From CAIRTM01 sp963723235 (GTDB taxonomy: Bacteria > Desulfobacterota > WTBG01 > CAIYCZ01 > CAIRTM01), in NCBI GenBank assembly GCA_963723235.1, contig CAVRPV010000006.1:124001-188000 (forward strand): 64,000 bases of DNA. The letters run 5' to 3'. The position numbers and the translations under genes were made by a program. Below, piece by piece: positions 25,002-34,142 of this stretch (the first letter of the stretch is position 1; the number at the start of each line of letters is the position of its first letter). The notes below the pieces were generated by a model. The model searched no databases, was not told where the DNA came from, and worked only from the letters and a program-made list of their open reading frames with translations.

Positions 25002-25987
25002 ATGGCGTATACTGGTTGTCGGCGGCGCAGGCTACATCGGATCGCATGCCGTGCGGGCGCTGCAGCGCGCCGGGCGCGACGTGGTTGTGTTTGACAACTT
25101 CGAAAAGGGTCACCCTGAGGCCGTAGCGGGCATACCCGTTTTCAAGGGTGACCTTCGCCGCCCCGATGATGTGCGCGCGGTTTTCAAGCAGCACGCCATA
25201 GAAGCGGTCATGCACTTTTCAGCCTACAGCCTTGTCGGCGAGTCCATGCAGTATCCGGAGCGCTACTATGAAAACAATCTCTACGGCACGCTGAACCTGC
25301 TGAGCGCCATGCAGCAGGCCGGAATCAGTCATTTTATTTTTTCATCAACAGCCGCAACCTATGGTGAGCCGCACTACGTGCCCATTGACGAAGCCCACCC
25401 GACCCGGCCGACGAATGTATACGGAGAGACCAAACTGGCGGTTGAGCGCATGCTGGACTGGTTTGACGCGATCTACGGACTGAAAAGCGTCCGGCTGCGC
25501 TATTTCAATGCAGCGGGCGCTGACCCCTCTGCCGATATCGGCGAGTTGCACGATCCTGAGTCACACCTGATACCCATTGTACTCCAAGCCGCGCTCGGGG
25601 ACAGGGACAGCATTGCCGTGTACGGCACCGATTATGACACGCCGGACGGAACCTGCGTGCGCGACTACATTCATGTCAATGACCTGGCTGACGCGCACGT
25701 TCTGGCCCTCGAGTATCTTGAAGCCGGCGGCCCTTCGGACGTTTTCAATCTGGGCAACGGCAGCGGCCACAGCGTGCAACAGATCATCGACATCGCCCTC
25801 GCGGTCACAGGCCGAGATATCACGGTGACACATGCCGGCCGCCGCCCCGGCGATCCGGCAACACTGATTGCCGGCTCCGGCAAAGCCATGCGGGTTTTGG
25901 GCTGGAAGCCGAAACTGCTGCGACATTGAAACCATCATCGCGACCGCCTGGAAATGGCACAGCTGCAACGGCAAAAACATGGAAACA
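25002..25987 (+). CDS. galE: UDP-glucose 4-epimerase (frameshifts at both ends)
   Basis: This SDR enzyme interconverts UDP-glucose and UDP-galactose. It has ILVVGGAGYIGSHAVRALQ, VVVFDNFEKGHPEAV, the Ser of IFSSTAATYGEP, the catalytic YGETKLAVERML, RYFNAAGADPSADIGE, GTCVRDYIHVNDLADAHVLA and GDPATLIAGSGKAMRVLGW. At the 5' end the likely ATG at 25002 is one base out of frame; dropping the G at about 25005 gives MRILVVGGAG. At the 3' end the frame as read stops at 25929, but dropping one T near 25918 restores the normal end DIETIIATAWKWHS. That restored frame then meets no stop before the fumarase gene, so a further error or change is likely. The true 3' end is uncertain. Confidence 0.85.
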
Positions 25988-26835
25988 ATGATGCGAACAA
26001 TCAACAGCACTCATATAACCGAAACAGTTGCGCGCCTGTGTCAGGAAGCCAACTTTTATCTGGGTGACGATGTTGTGGCGCTGCTCAGGCAGGCGCGCAC
26101 AGAAGAGGTTTCCGAAACCGGGCGTGAGGTTCTCGGCCAGATAATTGAAAACGCCGCGATTGCTGCTGAAACGCCCATGCCCCTGTGCCAGGATTGCGGC
26201 ACGGCCGTTGTATTCGTTGACATCGGACAACACGTGCACATTGAAGGCGATGATATTGAAACAGCCATACAGGCCGGCGTGGCCCGCGGCTATTGCGAAG
26301 GATATCTGCGCATGTCCATGGTGCAGCATCCCTTCAGCACACGCGAAAACACGGGCGACAACACCCCGGCGGTTATCCACTACCGTTTGTGCCGGGCGAG
26401 CAGATAAAAATTATCGTGGCTCCCAAAGGCGGCGGTAGCGAAAACATGAGCCGCTTTAGCGTACTGAAGCCGTCTCAGGGCCGATCAGGGGTCATTGATT
26501 TTGTTGTGCAGGCGGTATCTGAAGCCGGCAGCAATCCGTGCCCGCCGCTGATTGTCGGCGTCGGCATCGGCGGCACCGCTGAGCGCTGCATGGAATTGTC
26601 CAAACGCGCCCTGCTGCGCCCCGCCGGACAAAGCTCAGCAAACCCGGAGAATGCCAAGCTTGAGCATGATATACTGGTACGCATCAACGCGCTGGGAATC
26701 GGGCCGCAGGGACTCGGAGGCCGTATCACGGCCCTGGCCGTGCATATTGAAACACATGCCGCCCACATTGCCAGCCTGCCCGTGGCCGTTAATCTGCAAT
26801 GTCACAGCGCCCGCCACAAAGAGGCAGTTCTATAG
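25988..26835 (+). CDS. Class I fumarate hydratase alpha subunit (one frameshift)
   Basis: This is the N-terminal/alpha part of a [4Fe-4S] class I fumarase or tartrate dehydratase, which hydrates fumarate to malate. Typical stretches are ITETVARLCQEANFYLGDDV, PMPLCQDCGTAVVFVDIGQH with a cluster Cys, then, in the second frame, IIVAPKGGGSENMSR and NPCPPLIVGVGIGGTAERCM with the second cluster Cys. The frame slips near 26383; one missing base there gives AVIHYRFVPGEQIKI, the expected sequence. The partner beta subunit normally follows, but the next gene is unrelated and on the other strand. A short stretch after the stop (ISITVNEKSARSL, about 26875-26913) could be the start of a broken beta gene, but this is weak. 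Confidence 0.85.
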
Positions 26836-27032
26836 CCCCTACCGCACCTGCCCCCGGAAGCCTGCAGGCCCCAATATCGATCACTGTTAATGAAAAGAGC
26901 GCGCGCAGCCTGATAAACACCTGTCCTGTCAACAGGCGTCAACTCAGACGTGCGGTAAAGGAGAAGAGCCTGCGGAGAAACCATGCGCTATGCTGCCAAC
27001 GCATGCTCTCTATATGAAATTTTTGTGTGGTT

Positions 27033-28526
27033 TCAGGCGTCAGGTTGGTGAGTCTGGGCGTACACAGCGGGTTTTTTCAGGGAGGCGAACTGAACATCCA
27101 GTTTGGCCTTGGCCTCCATGAAGCGTCCGAGTTCACTGCCCTGCAGAATGCGGCCCGGCGTAGATTTAATACTGGCGGGATTCAGGTTCCGGCCATGATG
27201 CAGAACCTCGTAATGCAGATGCGGTCCTGTCGACCTGCCTGTTGAGCCAACGTACCCGATGATCTGCCCCTGCTTGACACGCACACCGGGTCGTACCCCC
27301 CGGGCGAAACGGCTCATATGGGCATATTTGGTTTGGTAGCCACTATCATGCCGCAGACCTACAAGATTGCCATACGCGCCATTGTATTCAGAGGATTCGA
27401 CAACACCGTCACCGGCTGCCTTGATCGGGGTTCCTGAGGGTGTGGCGAAATCAAGCCCCTTATGCATCTTGCTGTAACCCAGAATCGGGTGACGCCGTTG
27501 ACCGTAACGGGATGAAATACGGGCACCGTCAACCGGCGTGACCATCAGGTTCTTTTTTAAACTGCGGCCCTGTTCATCAAAATAATCGGTGGCTCCGGCA
27601 CTGTCCTGATAATGATAGAGCGTCAGGCGGCGCCCCTGGGTAGTCAGGGCGGCATACGACGTTGTCCCGGCGCAGACAACCTTACCATCAGGATTAACTT
27701 TCGTTTCATACATTATTTCAAAATGGTCACCGGCATGAAGATCACGCTGGAAATCAACGTCATACGCAAAGGTGTTAATAACGGGCAGAAGCATTTCAAA
27801 GGGCAGGCCTTGCTGTGCGGCATCCTCATACAGGCTTGAGTTGATCTCAAATTCAGCCATCAGCGTACGTTTTTCAAATTCCCTGACGATTTCGCTGGCA
27901 GTGAAACCCTTTTGCTCACAGCGGTCAACCTGAACCTCGTGTTCGGGATCAAGCTTAATATTCAGGGACCTGAACTCAAAAGAATCCTCGTCCGGGGCTT
28001 CATACGTCATGGTCAGGGCATGATCACGCTGCAAGCTGCGAGGATTAAAAACCGGCTTCAGGGCATCCACAACACTGTGGGCCTGATCACGCTCCACCCC
28101 CTCGCGCACCAGAATATCCAGCAGCGTGTCCCCTCTCTTGACGACAATGTCCTTGGCCAGCACAGCAGCCAGGGACTCATCGGATAACGGTTGCTGTGCT
28201 GTATTGCCCGCCAGCTCCTGCAACACGTCCGCAGGAAAACCAGCAGCATCTTCCTGCGGGCTCCGGGGGGACTGTCCGGCAAATTCTGCCAATAATCTTT
28301 CAGTTGTTGACGGCAGGAGCATATCCGCCTGAAAAGGATCGCAGGCCAGCGTGCGGCCGATAACTATAGTTAGCATCAGGCTTACCACCAATGCCGGTAC
28401 GAGCACCGACAGCCAGACCCGCACATTCAACCTGCAGGACTGAACAGCTGGGCCTGCCATTAAATCGCAGCGTGAGCCTGAGCGCACATATGCCCTGGCG
28501 CGTTCATAATCAAAAGTATTATTCAT
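27033..28526 (-). CDS. Membrane-anchored M23 family metallopeptidase
   Basis: The 497-residue product has one transmembrane helix near the N-terminus (about residues 34-58, VWLSVLVPALVVSLMLTIVI), a LysM/OapA-like region (IVVKRGDTLLDILVREGVER), a central domain and a C-terminal LytM/M23 domain. The zinc ligands are visible in MHKGLDFATPSGTPIKAAG and GRSTGPHLHYEVLHHG. Such MepM-like enzymes cut peptidoglycan cross-links during wall growth. A TATAAT hexamer lies only a few bases upstream of the ATG and there is no clear ribosome site, so the exact start is uncertain. Confidence 0.88.
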   Translation of the reverse strand: MNNTFDYERARAYVRSGSRCDLMAGPAVQSCRLNVRVWLSVLVPALVVSLMLTIVIGRTLACDPFQADMLLPSTTERLLAEFAGQSPRSPQEDAAGFPADVLQELAGNTAQQPLSDESLAAVLAKDIVVKRGDTLLDILVREGVERDQAHSVVDALKPVFNPRSLQRDHALTMTYEAPDEDSFEFRSLNIKLDPEHEVQVDRCEQKGFTASEIVREFEKRTLMAEFEINSSLYEDAAQQGLPFEMLLPVINTFAYDVDFQRDLHAGDHFEIMYETKVNPDGKVVCAGTTSYAALTTQGRRLTLYHYQDSAGATDYFDEQGRSLKKNLMVTPVDGARISSRYGQRRHPILGYSKMHKGLDFATPSGTPIKAAGDGVVESSEYNGAYGNLVGLRHDSGYQTKYAHMSRFARGVRPGVRVKQGQIIGYVGSTGRSTGPHLHYEVLHHGRNLNPASIKSTPGRILQGSELGRFMEAKAKLDVQFASLKKPAVYAQTHQPDA

Positions 28527-28814
28527 TAATTATACTAGTATGTAGTTGACTCTGGTTTCGGGTTTCTGTCGTATGCTTGACCCATCATTACACCGGATAC
28601 CTGCGTATTATTTATAATATCGTTGTTTTTTGCAAAAGTATAAACAAAATATGATTGTGTGTCAATATTTTTGTTACACTAGATATTGATGTCGCCGCCC
28701 GGGAGAATACGGCGATTCGGGGCTGCTTTTACCGTTTTAAACCGTATTGCACTACCCCCGCATGCCGCAGGTCGAAAAACCGCGGCAATCGAACCGGCTT
28801 GCAGGCCCGGATTA
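28527..28814. other. AT-rich intergenic gap between the M23 and HD-GYP genes
   Basis: The 288 bp lie between the M23 start and the HD-GYP stop, both genes being on the minus strand. The half next to the M23 gene is AT-rich and should hold its promoter, including the TATAAT near 28535. I see no gene or clear repeat. Confidence 0.5.
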
Positions 28815-29897
28815 TCAAACGATAAGACCGGGCACATCCATGTCCCCTCTTTTAAAAGCCTTGACAAAAGCCCGTACGACTTCCGGATCAAATTCCGTGC
28901 CGGAACCTTTGACAATGATCTCCTCGGCAGCATAGGGTGACATGGCCTTGCGATAGGGACGATCGCTGGTAAGCGCATCATAGACATCGGCAACGGAAAG
29001 AATACGGGACTCGAACGGAATACCCTCACCGGAGGTTTTGTAATATCCCGTACCGTCATAGCGTTCATGATGGGCAAGCACGATCGGCAGCACCCGACCC
29101 AGCGGGGTGCTGACCGGGTCGAGCATCCCTACGCCGGTTGAAACATGCTGCTTTACCGATTCATATTCATCAGCCGAGAGTTTGGCAGCCTTGTACAGCA
29201 GTTCCCTGCTGATATCAAGCTTGCCAAGGTCGTGCAGCATGCCTGCTGAACGGATGTCCTCTATCTGCTGCCAGCCCAGACCCAAAACTTCAGCAATTTT
29301 AGCGGCGTATATGGAAACCCGATAACAATGATTTTCGGTATACTGATCCTTGGAAATAAAATTGCGCAAAATGACGATCAACCCGCGATACGTCTGCTGA
29401 AGCTCCACAAAGCGTTGCTTGCTTTTATCATACAGTGTGCCCATGCTGTAGGCCATGACCAGCAGTATCGCGCCCCAGGCCATAAATTCATACCACCCGC
29501 TGCCCCCCATCTCTGCAGCATCATGCGTGAGCAGGCCCGGCCTGTAATAGGCAAGGATACCGACAAAAATGATACTGGCAAATGCAGTGAGCGTTGCGTG
29601 GCGTCTGCCGTAGCAGTATGCAGACATAATTGTTGGGAGGGCATAGAGACCGATCAAAACCCGCTGAGAAGCAACCGCATAATTGAGCAATCCCGCCAGG
29701 ATGAACATGGACAGGATGACCCAGAGCTCCTTGTTGGTTCTCTCGATCTCCCTGAGCAACTTGCCCGTCACGTTCGGTCGCGTTGTCGATGAGGCCGGTG
29801 CGCGCAAATGGCTTTCGACAATCTCCTTAAGCTCATCTGCACCGTGAAGCTGCTCGTGCTCGTCACTGATATCAGGTGTGACAGGTTCCATATCCAT
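28815..29897 (-). CDS. Membrane HD-GYP domain phosphodiesterase
   Basis: The 360-residue protein has a cytoplasmic N-terminus (about 1-55), three or four transmembrane helices (about 57-165) and an HD-GYP domain (about 180-350). Visible motifs are SKDQYTENHCYRVSIYAAKI, AGMLHDLGKLDISRELL (HD), VLAHHERYDGTGYYKTSGEG and FESRILSVADVYDALTSDRP. HD-GYP proteins usually degrade cyclic di-GMP; here the signature reads GYY instead of GYP. The membrane part may sense a signal. GGAGG precedes the first ATG closely, and a second ATG two codons on has better spacing. Confidence 0.87.
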   Translation of the reverse strand: MDMEPVTPDISDEHEQLHGADELKEIVESHLRAPASSTTRPNVTGKLLREIERTNKELWVILSMFILAGLLNYAVASQRVLIGLYALPTIMSAYCYGRRHATLTAFASIIFVGILAYYRPGLLTHDAAEMGGSGWYEFMAWGAILLVMAYSMGTLYDKSKQRFVELQQTYRGLIVILRNFISKDQYTENHCYRVSIYAAKIAEVLGLGWQQIEDIRSAGMLHDLGKLDISRELLYKAAKLSADEYESVKQHVSTGVGMLDPVSTPLGRVLPIVLAHHERYDGTGYYKTSGEGIPFESRILSVADVYDALTSDRPYRKAMSPYAAEEIIVKGSGTEFDPEVVRAFVKAFKRGDMDVPGLIV

Positions 29898-30108
29898 ACC
29901 TCCAAAACAGCAGATTATTCGGCAAAAAAAATACTGCCTTCAGCCCATGCTGCACGGTACTATGTGTTGTCCTTCACAATGATCTGGCCTGCACGTCCCG
30001 GCAGTGTAAGCGATCTTCCAGAATTCAGTGCACTCTTACCACTATAGAAAAAAGGAGCCACGGGGTCAAGATAATTATACCCCGCAATACGGCAGCAGGA
30101 CATGCAAG

Positions 30109-30141
30109 AAAAAACGCCCGTTCTCCAGGGAAAACGGGCGT
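30109..30141 (-). terminator. Intrinsic terminator downstream of pth and the hppA-like remnant
   Basis: ACGCCCGTT and AACGGGCGT form a 9-bp stem; on the minus strand it is followed by a run of six T residues. Confidence 0.9.
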
Positions 30142-30154
30142 CAGAGACAACCTG

Positions 30155-30265
30155 TCAAGTATCAAACAATGAGCCGATGAGCGGAGCGATAACCAAAGCG
30201 ACAACGCTCATGAGCTTAATAAAAGTTTCGTTGTATGCTATTTGTGGCTGGCTCAGAACATGGGG
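30155..30265 (-). pseudogene. Probable 3' remnant of a proton-pumping pyrophosphatase gene
   Basis: A minus-strand open stretch without a start codon encodes ETFIKLMSVVALVIAPLI followed by GSLFDT and a TGA. The part FIKLMSVVALVIAPLI closely resembles the last transmembrane helix of membrane pyrophosphatases (HppA), which commonly end in a similar IKLM...LVIAPL sequence. The rest of the gene is absent: pth starts its own coding region only 10 bp upstream. An intrinsic terminator follows 14 bp after the stop, as would suit an original gene end. I regard this as what remains after a deletion. The stretch is short, so the match could be chance. Confidence 0.5.
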
Positions 30266-30274
30266 CTACAATAT

Positions 30275-30850
30275 TTAGTCACATGCTCTAGAACGATGAA
30301 ATTCGTTCATAGCAATCTGAGGGCCTTCGTTAAACAGGACCGAAACACACTGAATTGTTTTCCGAATCACCTCCTTGAGACCTTCTGTTTCACTATCCGT
30401 AAAATTCTGCAAAACATAATCCACAGGAGCGATCAATGACGGGGGCTTGCCGATACCGATCCGGATGCGAATCCATTCGGCGTCACCACAGTGCTGCTGT
30501 ATGGAATGAACACCACGGTGTCCGGCGCTGCCGCCTCGTGCTTTGATCCTCAACTGTCCAAACGATATATCCATATCGTCATGGATAATGGTGATATGTG
30601 CAGGGGAAATTTTATAGTGTGCGGCCAACTCTGCCACGGCTTCACCGCTGCGGTTCATATAGGTCAGCGGTTGTGCGATTATCGTTTTACAGGCGCCTAC
30701 AAAGCCAATACCGTATAGAGCCTGAAAACCGAGCCTGCACAGGGGGATGTTATATTCATCAGCGAGCTGATCGACGGCGAGAAATCCTATGTTATGCCGT
30801 GTATTGCTGTATTCAGGCCCCGGATTTCCCAGACCGACAATCAGCTTCAC
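30275..30850 (-). CDS. pth: Peptidyl-tRNA hydrolase
   Basis: This 191-residue enzyme recycles peptidyl-tRNA released from stalled ribosomes. It opens MKLIVGLGNPGPEYSNTRHN with the catalytic His in TRHNIGF, and has PLTYMNRSGEAVAEL with the conserved Asn, HITIIHDDMDISFGQLRIK with the catalytic Asp and GGSAGHRGVHSIQQHCG. All key residues are present and the length is normal. It lies 21 bp downstream of rplY, the usual pairing in this gene order. Confidence 0.95.
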   Translation of the reverse strand: MKLIVGLGNPGPEYSNTRHNIGFLAVDQLADEYNIPLCRLGFQALYGIGFVGACKTIIAQPLTYMNRSGEAVAELAAHYKISPAHITIIHDDMDISFGQLRIKARGGSAGHRGVHSIQQHCGDAEWIRIRIGIGKPPSLIAPVDYVLQNFTDSETEGLKEVIRKTIQCVSVLFNEGPQIAMNEFHRSRACD

Positions 30851-30871
30851 CGCGTATCCGTTCCGTATCAG

Positions 30872-31522
30872 CTATTTTTTTTCAGCCGGTGCAGCCTCGC
30901 CGGGTGATGCTCCTGCCTGCTCAGCTTCCGCAGGCGCCTTGTCAGCCACCGGTGCCATTATGTTGACAACCGCGGCAGCCGGATCAGTAAGAATGTGCAC
31001 TTTTTCAGACACCTGCAGGTCACTAACGTGGATGGAATCGCCGATCTGCATATGCTCAATATCAAGATCAATATGTGAGGGTACGTCCTCAGGCAGGCTT
31101 TTCACCTCTATTTCGCGAAGAATATGGCGCAGAATGCCGCCGAGCTTAACGCCTTCGGACTTGCCGTGCAAGCGGATATGAACCTGAGCGAAAACCGGTT
31201 CATCCATCTTGATGGCAAAGAAATCAATATGCTCAATGTGCTGCTCAAGGGGATGCCGCTGAATTTCCTTAATCATAACCCTTGTTTCAGCCTGGGCGCC
31301 ATCGCTTTCGATCTGCAGCGTGATGATCTGATATTCGGCCGCATCTTCATGGCCGGCCTTAAACATTTTATTCAGGACATTGCCGTCAAGCGTGATGCTG
31401 ACCGGCTCATACCCGTGACCATATACCACGGCCGGAATTTTTTCGGCCCGACGCAGGCTACGGGCAAAACCCTTGCCGCTCTGCTCGCGTTTGCTTGCCT
31501 GGATTGTAATTATATCGCTCAT
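30872..31522 (-). CDS. rplY: Ribosomal protein bL25 (TL5/Ctc form)
   Basis: The 216-residue protein is the long Ctc form of L25, which binds 5S rRNA. The N-terminal domain shows REQSGKGFARSLRRAEKIPA, VVYGHGYEPVSITLD and ILREIEVKSLPEDVPSHIDLD; a C-terminal beta domain follows, ending in an Ala/Glu-rich tail (ADKAPAEAEQAGASPGEA). GAGGAGACATC supports the start. The ispE-prs-rplY-pth order is common in deltaproteobacterial-type genomes. Confidence 0.94.
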   Translation of the reverse strand: MSDIITIQASKREQSGKGFARSLRRAEKIPAVVYGHGYEPVSITLDGNVLNKMFKAGHEDAAEYQIITLQIESDGAQAETRVMIKEIQRHPLEQHIEHIDFFAIKMDEPVFAQVHIRLHGKSEGVKLGGILRHILREIEVKSLPEDVPSHIDLDIEHMQIGDSIHVSDLQVSEKVHILTDPAAAVVNIMAPVADKAPAEAEQAGASPGEAAPAEKK

Positions 31523-31572
31523 GATGTCTCCTCGGTGTTGATATGATGTACGTCGCCTGCTGCGACTGTGAT

Positions 31573-32517
31573 TTATATGCGAAACAGTGAACTGACTGAA
31601 TCGTTTTTATGAATGCGCTTAATAGCCTCTGCAAACAGCTCGGCGATCGACAGCACTTTAATTTTTTTCAGTTTCTGCGCTTCGGCATTGAGCGGAATAG
31701 TATCGGTAATGATCATCTCCTCAAGGCACGAATTCTGGATGCGTTCCACTGCCTTGCCCGAAAAAACCGCATGCGTACAACAGGCCGAAACCGATTTGGC
31801 TCCGCGCGTGCGCAGTGCTTCAGCAGCGTTGGTCAGGGTTCCGGCGGTATCGACCATATCATCCACGATCAGGGTGCATTTGCCCTCTATATCGCCGATA
31901 ATATTCATGACCTCGGCCTCGTTGGGGCGCAGGCGGCGCTTGTCGATGATGGCAAGTGAAGCGCCGATAAGCTTGGCATAGGACCGCGCGCGCTCCACGC
32001 CGCCAGCATCAGGGGAAACAATCACCAGGTCTTCATTTTGATATTTTTCCTTGAAGTAGGCGACAAACACCGGTTCCGCGAAGAGATTGTCGACCGGTAT
32101 ATTGAAAAAACCCTGAATCTGGCCGGCATGCAGGTCGATGGTCAGTACGCGGCTGGCGCCGGCAGTCGTCAGCAGATCGGCCATCAGTTTGGCCGATATG
32201 GGCGCCCGCGGGGCAACCTTGCGGTCCTGACGGGCATACCCGTAATAGGGCATAACCGCCGTTATGCGCTCGGCCGATGCGCGCTTGAAGGCATCAATCA
32301 TGATAAGCAGTTCCATGATGTGCTGATTGCCCGGCATGCACGTTGACTGCACAATAAACACATCCATGCCGCGCACGTTTTCCTGAATTTCAAGCTGGAT
32401 CTCCCCGTCACTGAACGTACTGACATTTGCCTTGCCAAGCGACAGGTCAAAACACGAACATACTGACTGCGCAAGGGGCAGATTGGAATTACCCGAAAAG
32501 ATCCTCAAACCGTTCAT
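31573..32517 (-). CDS. prs: Ribose-phosphate pyrophosphokinase
   Basis: This 314-residue enzyme makes PRPP from ribose 5-phosphate and ATP. Typical parts are LRIFSGNSNLPLAQSVC, FSDGEIQLEIQENVRGMDVF, PYYGYARQDRKVAPRAPISA, the divalent-metal and PRPP loop VIVSPDAGGVERARSYAKLI and TLIVDDMVDTAGTLTNAAEA. I start at the ATG at 32517, seven bases after GGAG, instead of the ATG two codons upstream. Confidence 0.95.
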   Translation of the reverse strand: MNGLRIFSGNSNLPLAQSVCSCFDLSLGKANVSTFSDGEIQLEIQENVRGMDVFIVQSTCMPGNQHIMELLIMIDAFKRASAERITAVMPYYGYARQDRKVAPRAPISAKLMADLLTTAGASRVLTIDLHAGQIQGFFNIPVDNLFAEPVFVAYFKEKYQNEDLVIVSPDAGGVERARSYAKLIGASLAIIDKRRLRPNEAEVMNIIGDIEGKCTLIVDDMVDTAGTLTNAAEALRTRGAKSVSACCTHAVFSGKAVERIQNSCLEEMIITDTIPLNAEAQKLKKIKVLSIAELFAEAIKRIHKNDSVSSLFRI

Positions 32518-32591
32518 CCGCATACTCCTGCTGCATGTTCAGCATCTACCCCGTCTGCACTATCAGCAGGACACGGCGGCCACATGCGTTT

Positions 32592-33467
32592 TTAAAGGCT
32601 ATGTGCCGTAAAAACACGGTACGATTCAATGTCGGCTATATTTCCCCGGGCCGTTTCACATGCCTGTTGATCAGCGAATACTCCGTACACTGACGAACCG
32701 CTTCCACTGAGAAGCGCTCCGGCAGCACCCGCGACAAGCAGATTTTCCTTCAGGGCTTTAATCTGTCCGTAACGGGGAAATATTACCTGTTCAAAATCAT
32801 TGTACATCAACCCGCATACATCCGAAAGACTGCGGAATGAATTGTTTAAATTAGTCTTTTTAGGTTGATTTGTCAATAAAATATCTTGACTAAATGTATT
32901 ATAGGCCCATTGCGTGGAGATATGCAGCCGCGGGTACACGATCAAAAACCACAAAAGCGGGGAGTTTTCAACAGGGGAGAGTTTTTCGCCGATGCCGGTG
33001 GCCCAGGCACTGCGAATGTCAGCCAGAAAAAAAACAACATCAGCACCAAGTGAAGCTCCCAGGCCCGCCAGCTGATCCCTGGGAATCTCCAGACCGTAGA
33101 GACGCTGCAGGCCGAGCAGGGTTGCGGCGGCATTACTGCTGCCCCCGCCCAGTCCGGCTCCGGCGGGAATGTGCTTGTCGATCCTGAGACTGACACCGCC
33201 GGACTGCGCATAGTGTTTAAAAAAAAGTTCAGCCGCGCGCCAGACAAGATTACCAGGTCCGGCCGGGATATCGGGATCACTCACGGAAAGATGAATGCCG
33301 GGAGCCTGTGTCCGCTGCAGATGGATTGTATCCTGAAGACTGACACGGTGGAAAAGGGTTGTGATCTCATGATAGCCGTCCGGCCGTCTGCGCTCAATGC
33401 TCAAGTGCAGATTAACTTTGCAGGGCGACGCAATCGAAAGCGACTGAAGATGAGCGGAGATAGGCAT
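32592..33467 (-). CDS. ispE: 4-diphosphocytidyl-2-C-methyl-D-erythritol kinase
   Basis: IspE phosphorylates CDP-ME in the non-mevalonate isoprenoid pathway. The GHMP-kinase motifs are present: SPCKVNLHLSIERRRPDGYH, the ATP loop IPAGAGLGGGSSNAAATLLG and, near the end, AAGALLSGSGSSVYGVFAD. The length of 291 residues is normal. No strong ribosome site precedes the ATG. Confidence 0.92.
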   Translation of the reverse strand: MPISAHLQSLSIASPCKVNLHLSIERRRPDGYHEITTLFHRVSLQDTIHLQRTQAPGIHLSVSDPDIPAGPGNLVWRAAELFFKHYAQSGGVSLRIDKHIPAGAGLGGGSSNAAATLLGLQRLYGLEIPRDQLAGLGASLGADVVFFLADIRSAWATGIGEKLSPVENSPLLWFLIVYPRLHISTQWAYNTFSQDILLTNQPKKTNLNNSFRSLSDVCGLMYNDFEQVIFPRYGQIKALKENLLVAGAAGALLSGSGSSVYGVFADQQACETARGNIADIESYRVFTAHSL

Positions 33468-33658
33468 GCTTTTTTTCTAAAACAGTGCACCACTATACAG
33501 CATGTACCGGGATCGTTGGACGCACGCGGCCATGACACACGGTCAAGCTGCGCGCCAGCGGACACTGACATCAGCCTTTTCGGAAGTAATGTAAAAGCCG
33601 GAAGCCACATGTGCTCGCGCAGGCCCGTGCCTGTCTGCGCCTGCGTTTTAAACGGCGT

Positions 33659-33991
33659 TTATTTTTTGCGCTCCTGCACATAGCGCATCTGCAGATCGTG
33701 CAGCAGGCTTTCAAGCAGCCGCGCCTCATCCTCACTGAGATTGCCGGTGGTCTTATCCCGGAGAACCACAAGAATATCGATAGTCTGCCGGGCCAGATCA
33801 AGATTGCGCTGCCTTGCACCCGACACGGGATCAGGAATTTCGCCGAAGTGATACAGGGCGGATGAGCCCAGCGAAAGGATAAAGGATGAAAAATTTATTT
33901 CCGGCAGCGTCCCGGCGGGCTTCGAGCTTGCCTCCCGGTTTTGCTGTTCAGGATCCCGCATGGTAAAATTGTTTCCTTGTGCCTCAGTCAT
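33659..33991 (-). CDS. DUF1844 family protein
   Basis: The 110-residue product has a variable N-terminus and then the family core LPEINFSSFILSLGSSALYH, FGEIPDPVSGARQRNLDLAR, QTIDILVVLRDKTTGNLSED and EARLLESLLHDLQMRYVQ. DUF1844 proteins are small, helical and of unknown function, widespread in Desulfobacterota and related groups. A GGGGGTAGAGCC stretch precedes the ATG. It lies 191 bp upstream of ispE on the same strand, a gap in which I see no gene. Confidence 0.85.
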   Translation of the reverse strand: MTEAQGNNFTMRDPEQQNREASSKPAGTLPEINFSSFILSLGSSALYHFGEIPDPVSGARQRNLDLARQTIDILVVLRDKTTGNLSEDEARLLESLLHDLQMRYVQERKK

Positions 33992-34065
33992 GGCTCTACC
34001 CCCTTGCTATACTCGTACCGGCGATGAGAATACCAACAAACATCTTCCCTGGTGTTTCCTTGCAA

Positions 34066-34098
34066 CAAAAGGGATGGGGTTCATCCCCATCCCTTTTG
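34066..34098. terminator. Terminator-like hairpin after dnaK
   Basis: AAAAGGGATGGGG and CCCCATCCCTTTT form a 13-bp perfect stem around TTCAT. It lies 45 bp past the dnaK stop on the minus strand. The T-run on that side is only the stem's own four T residues. Confidence 0.7.
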
Positions 34099-34142
34099 TA
34101 TTGTTCAATGACGGCAACTGTCAAGCAGAATCAGACAACGCA

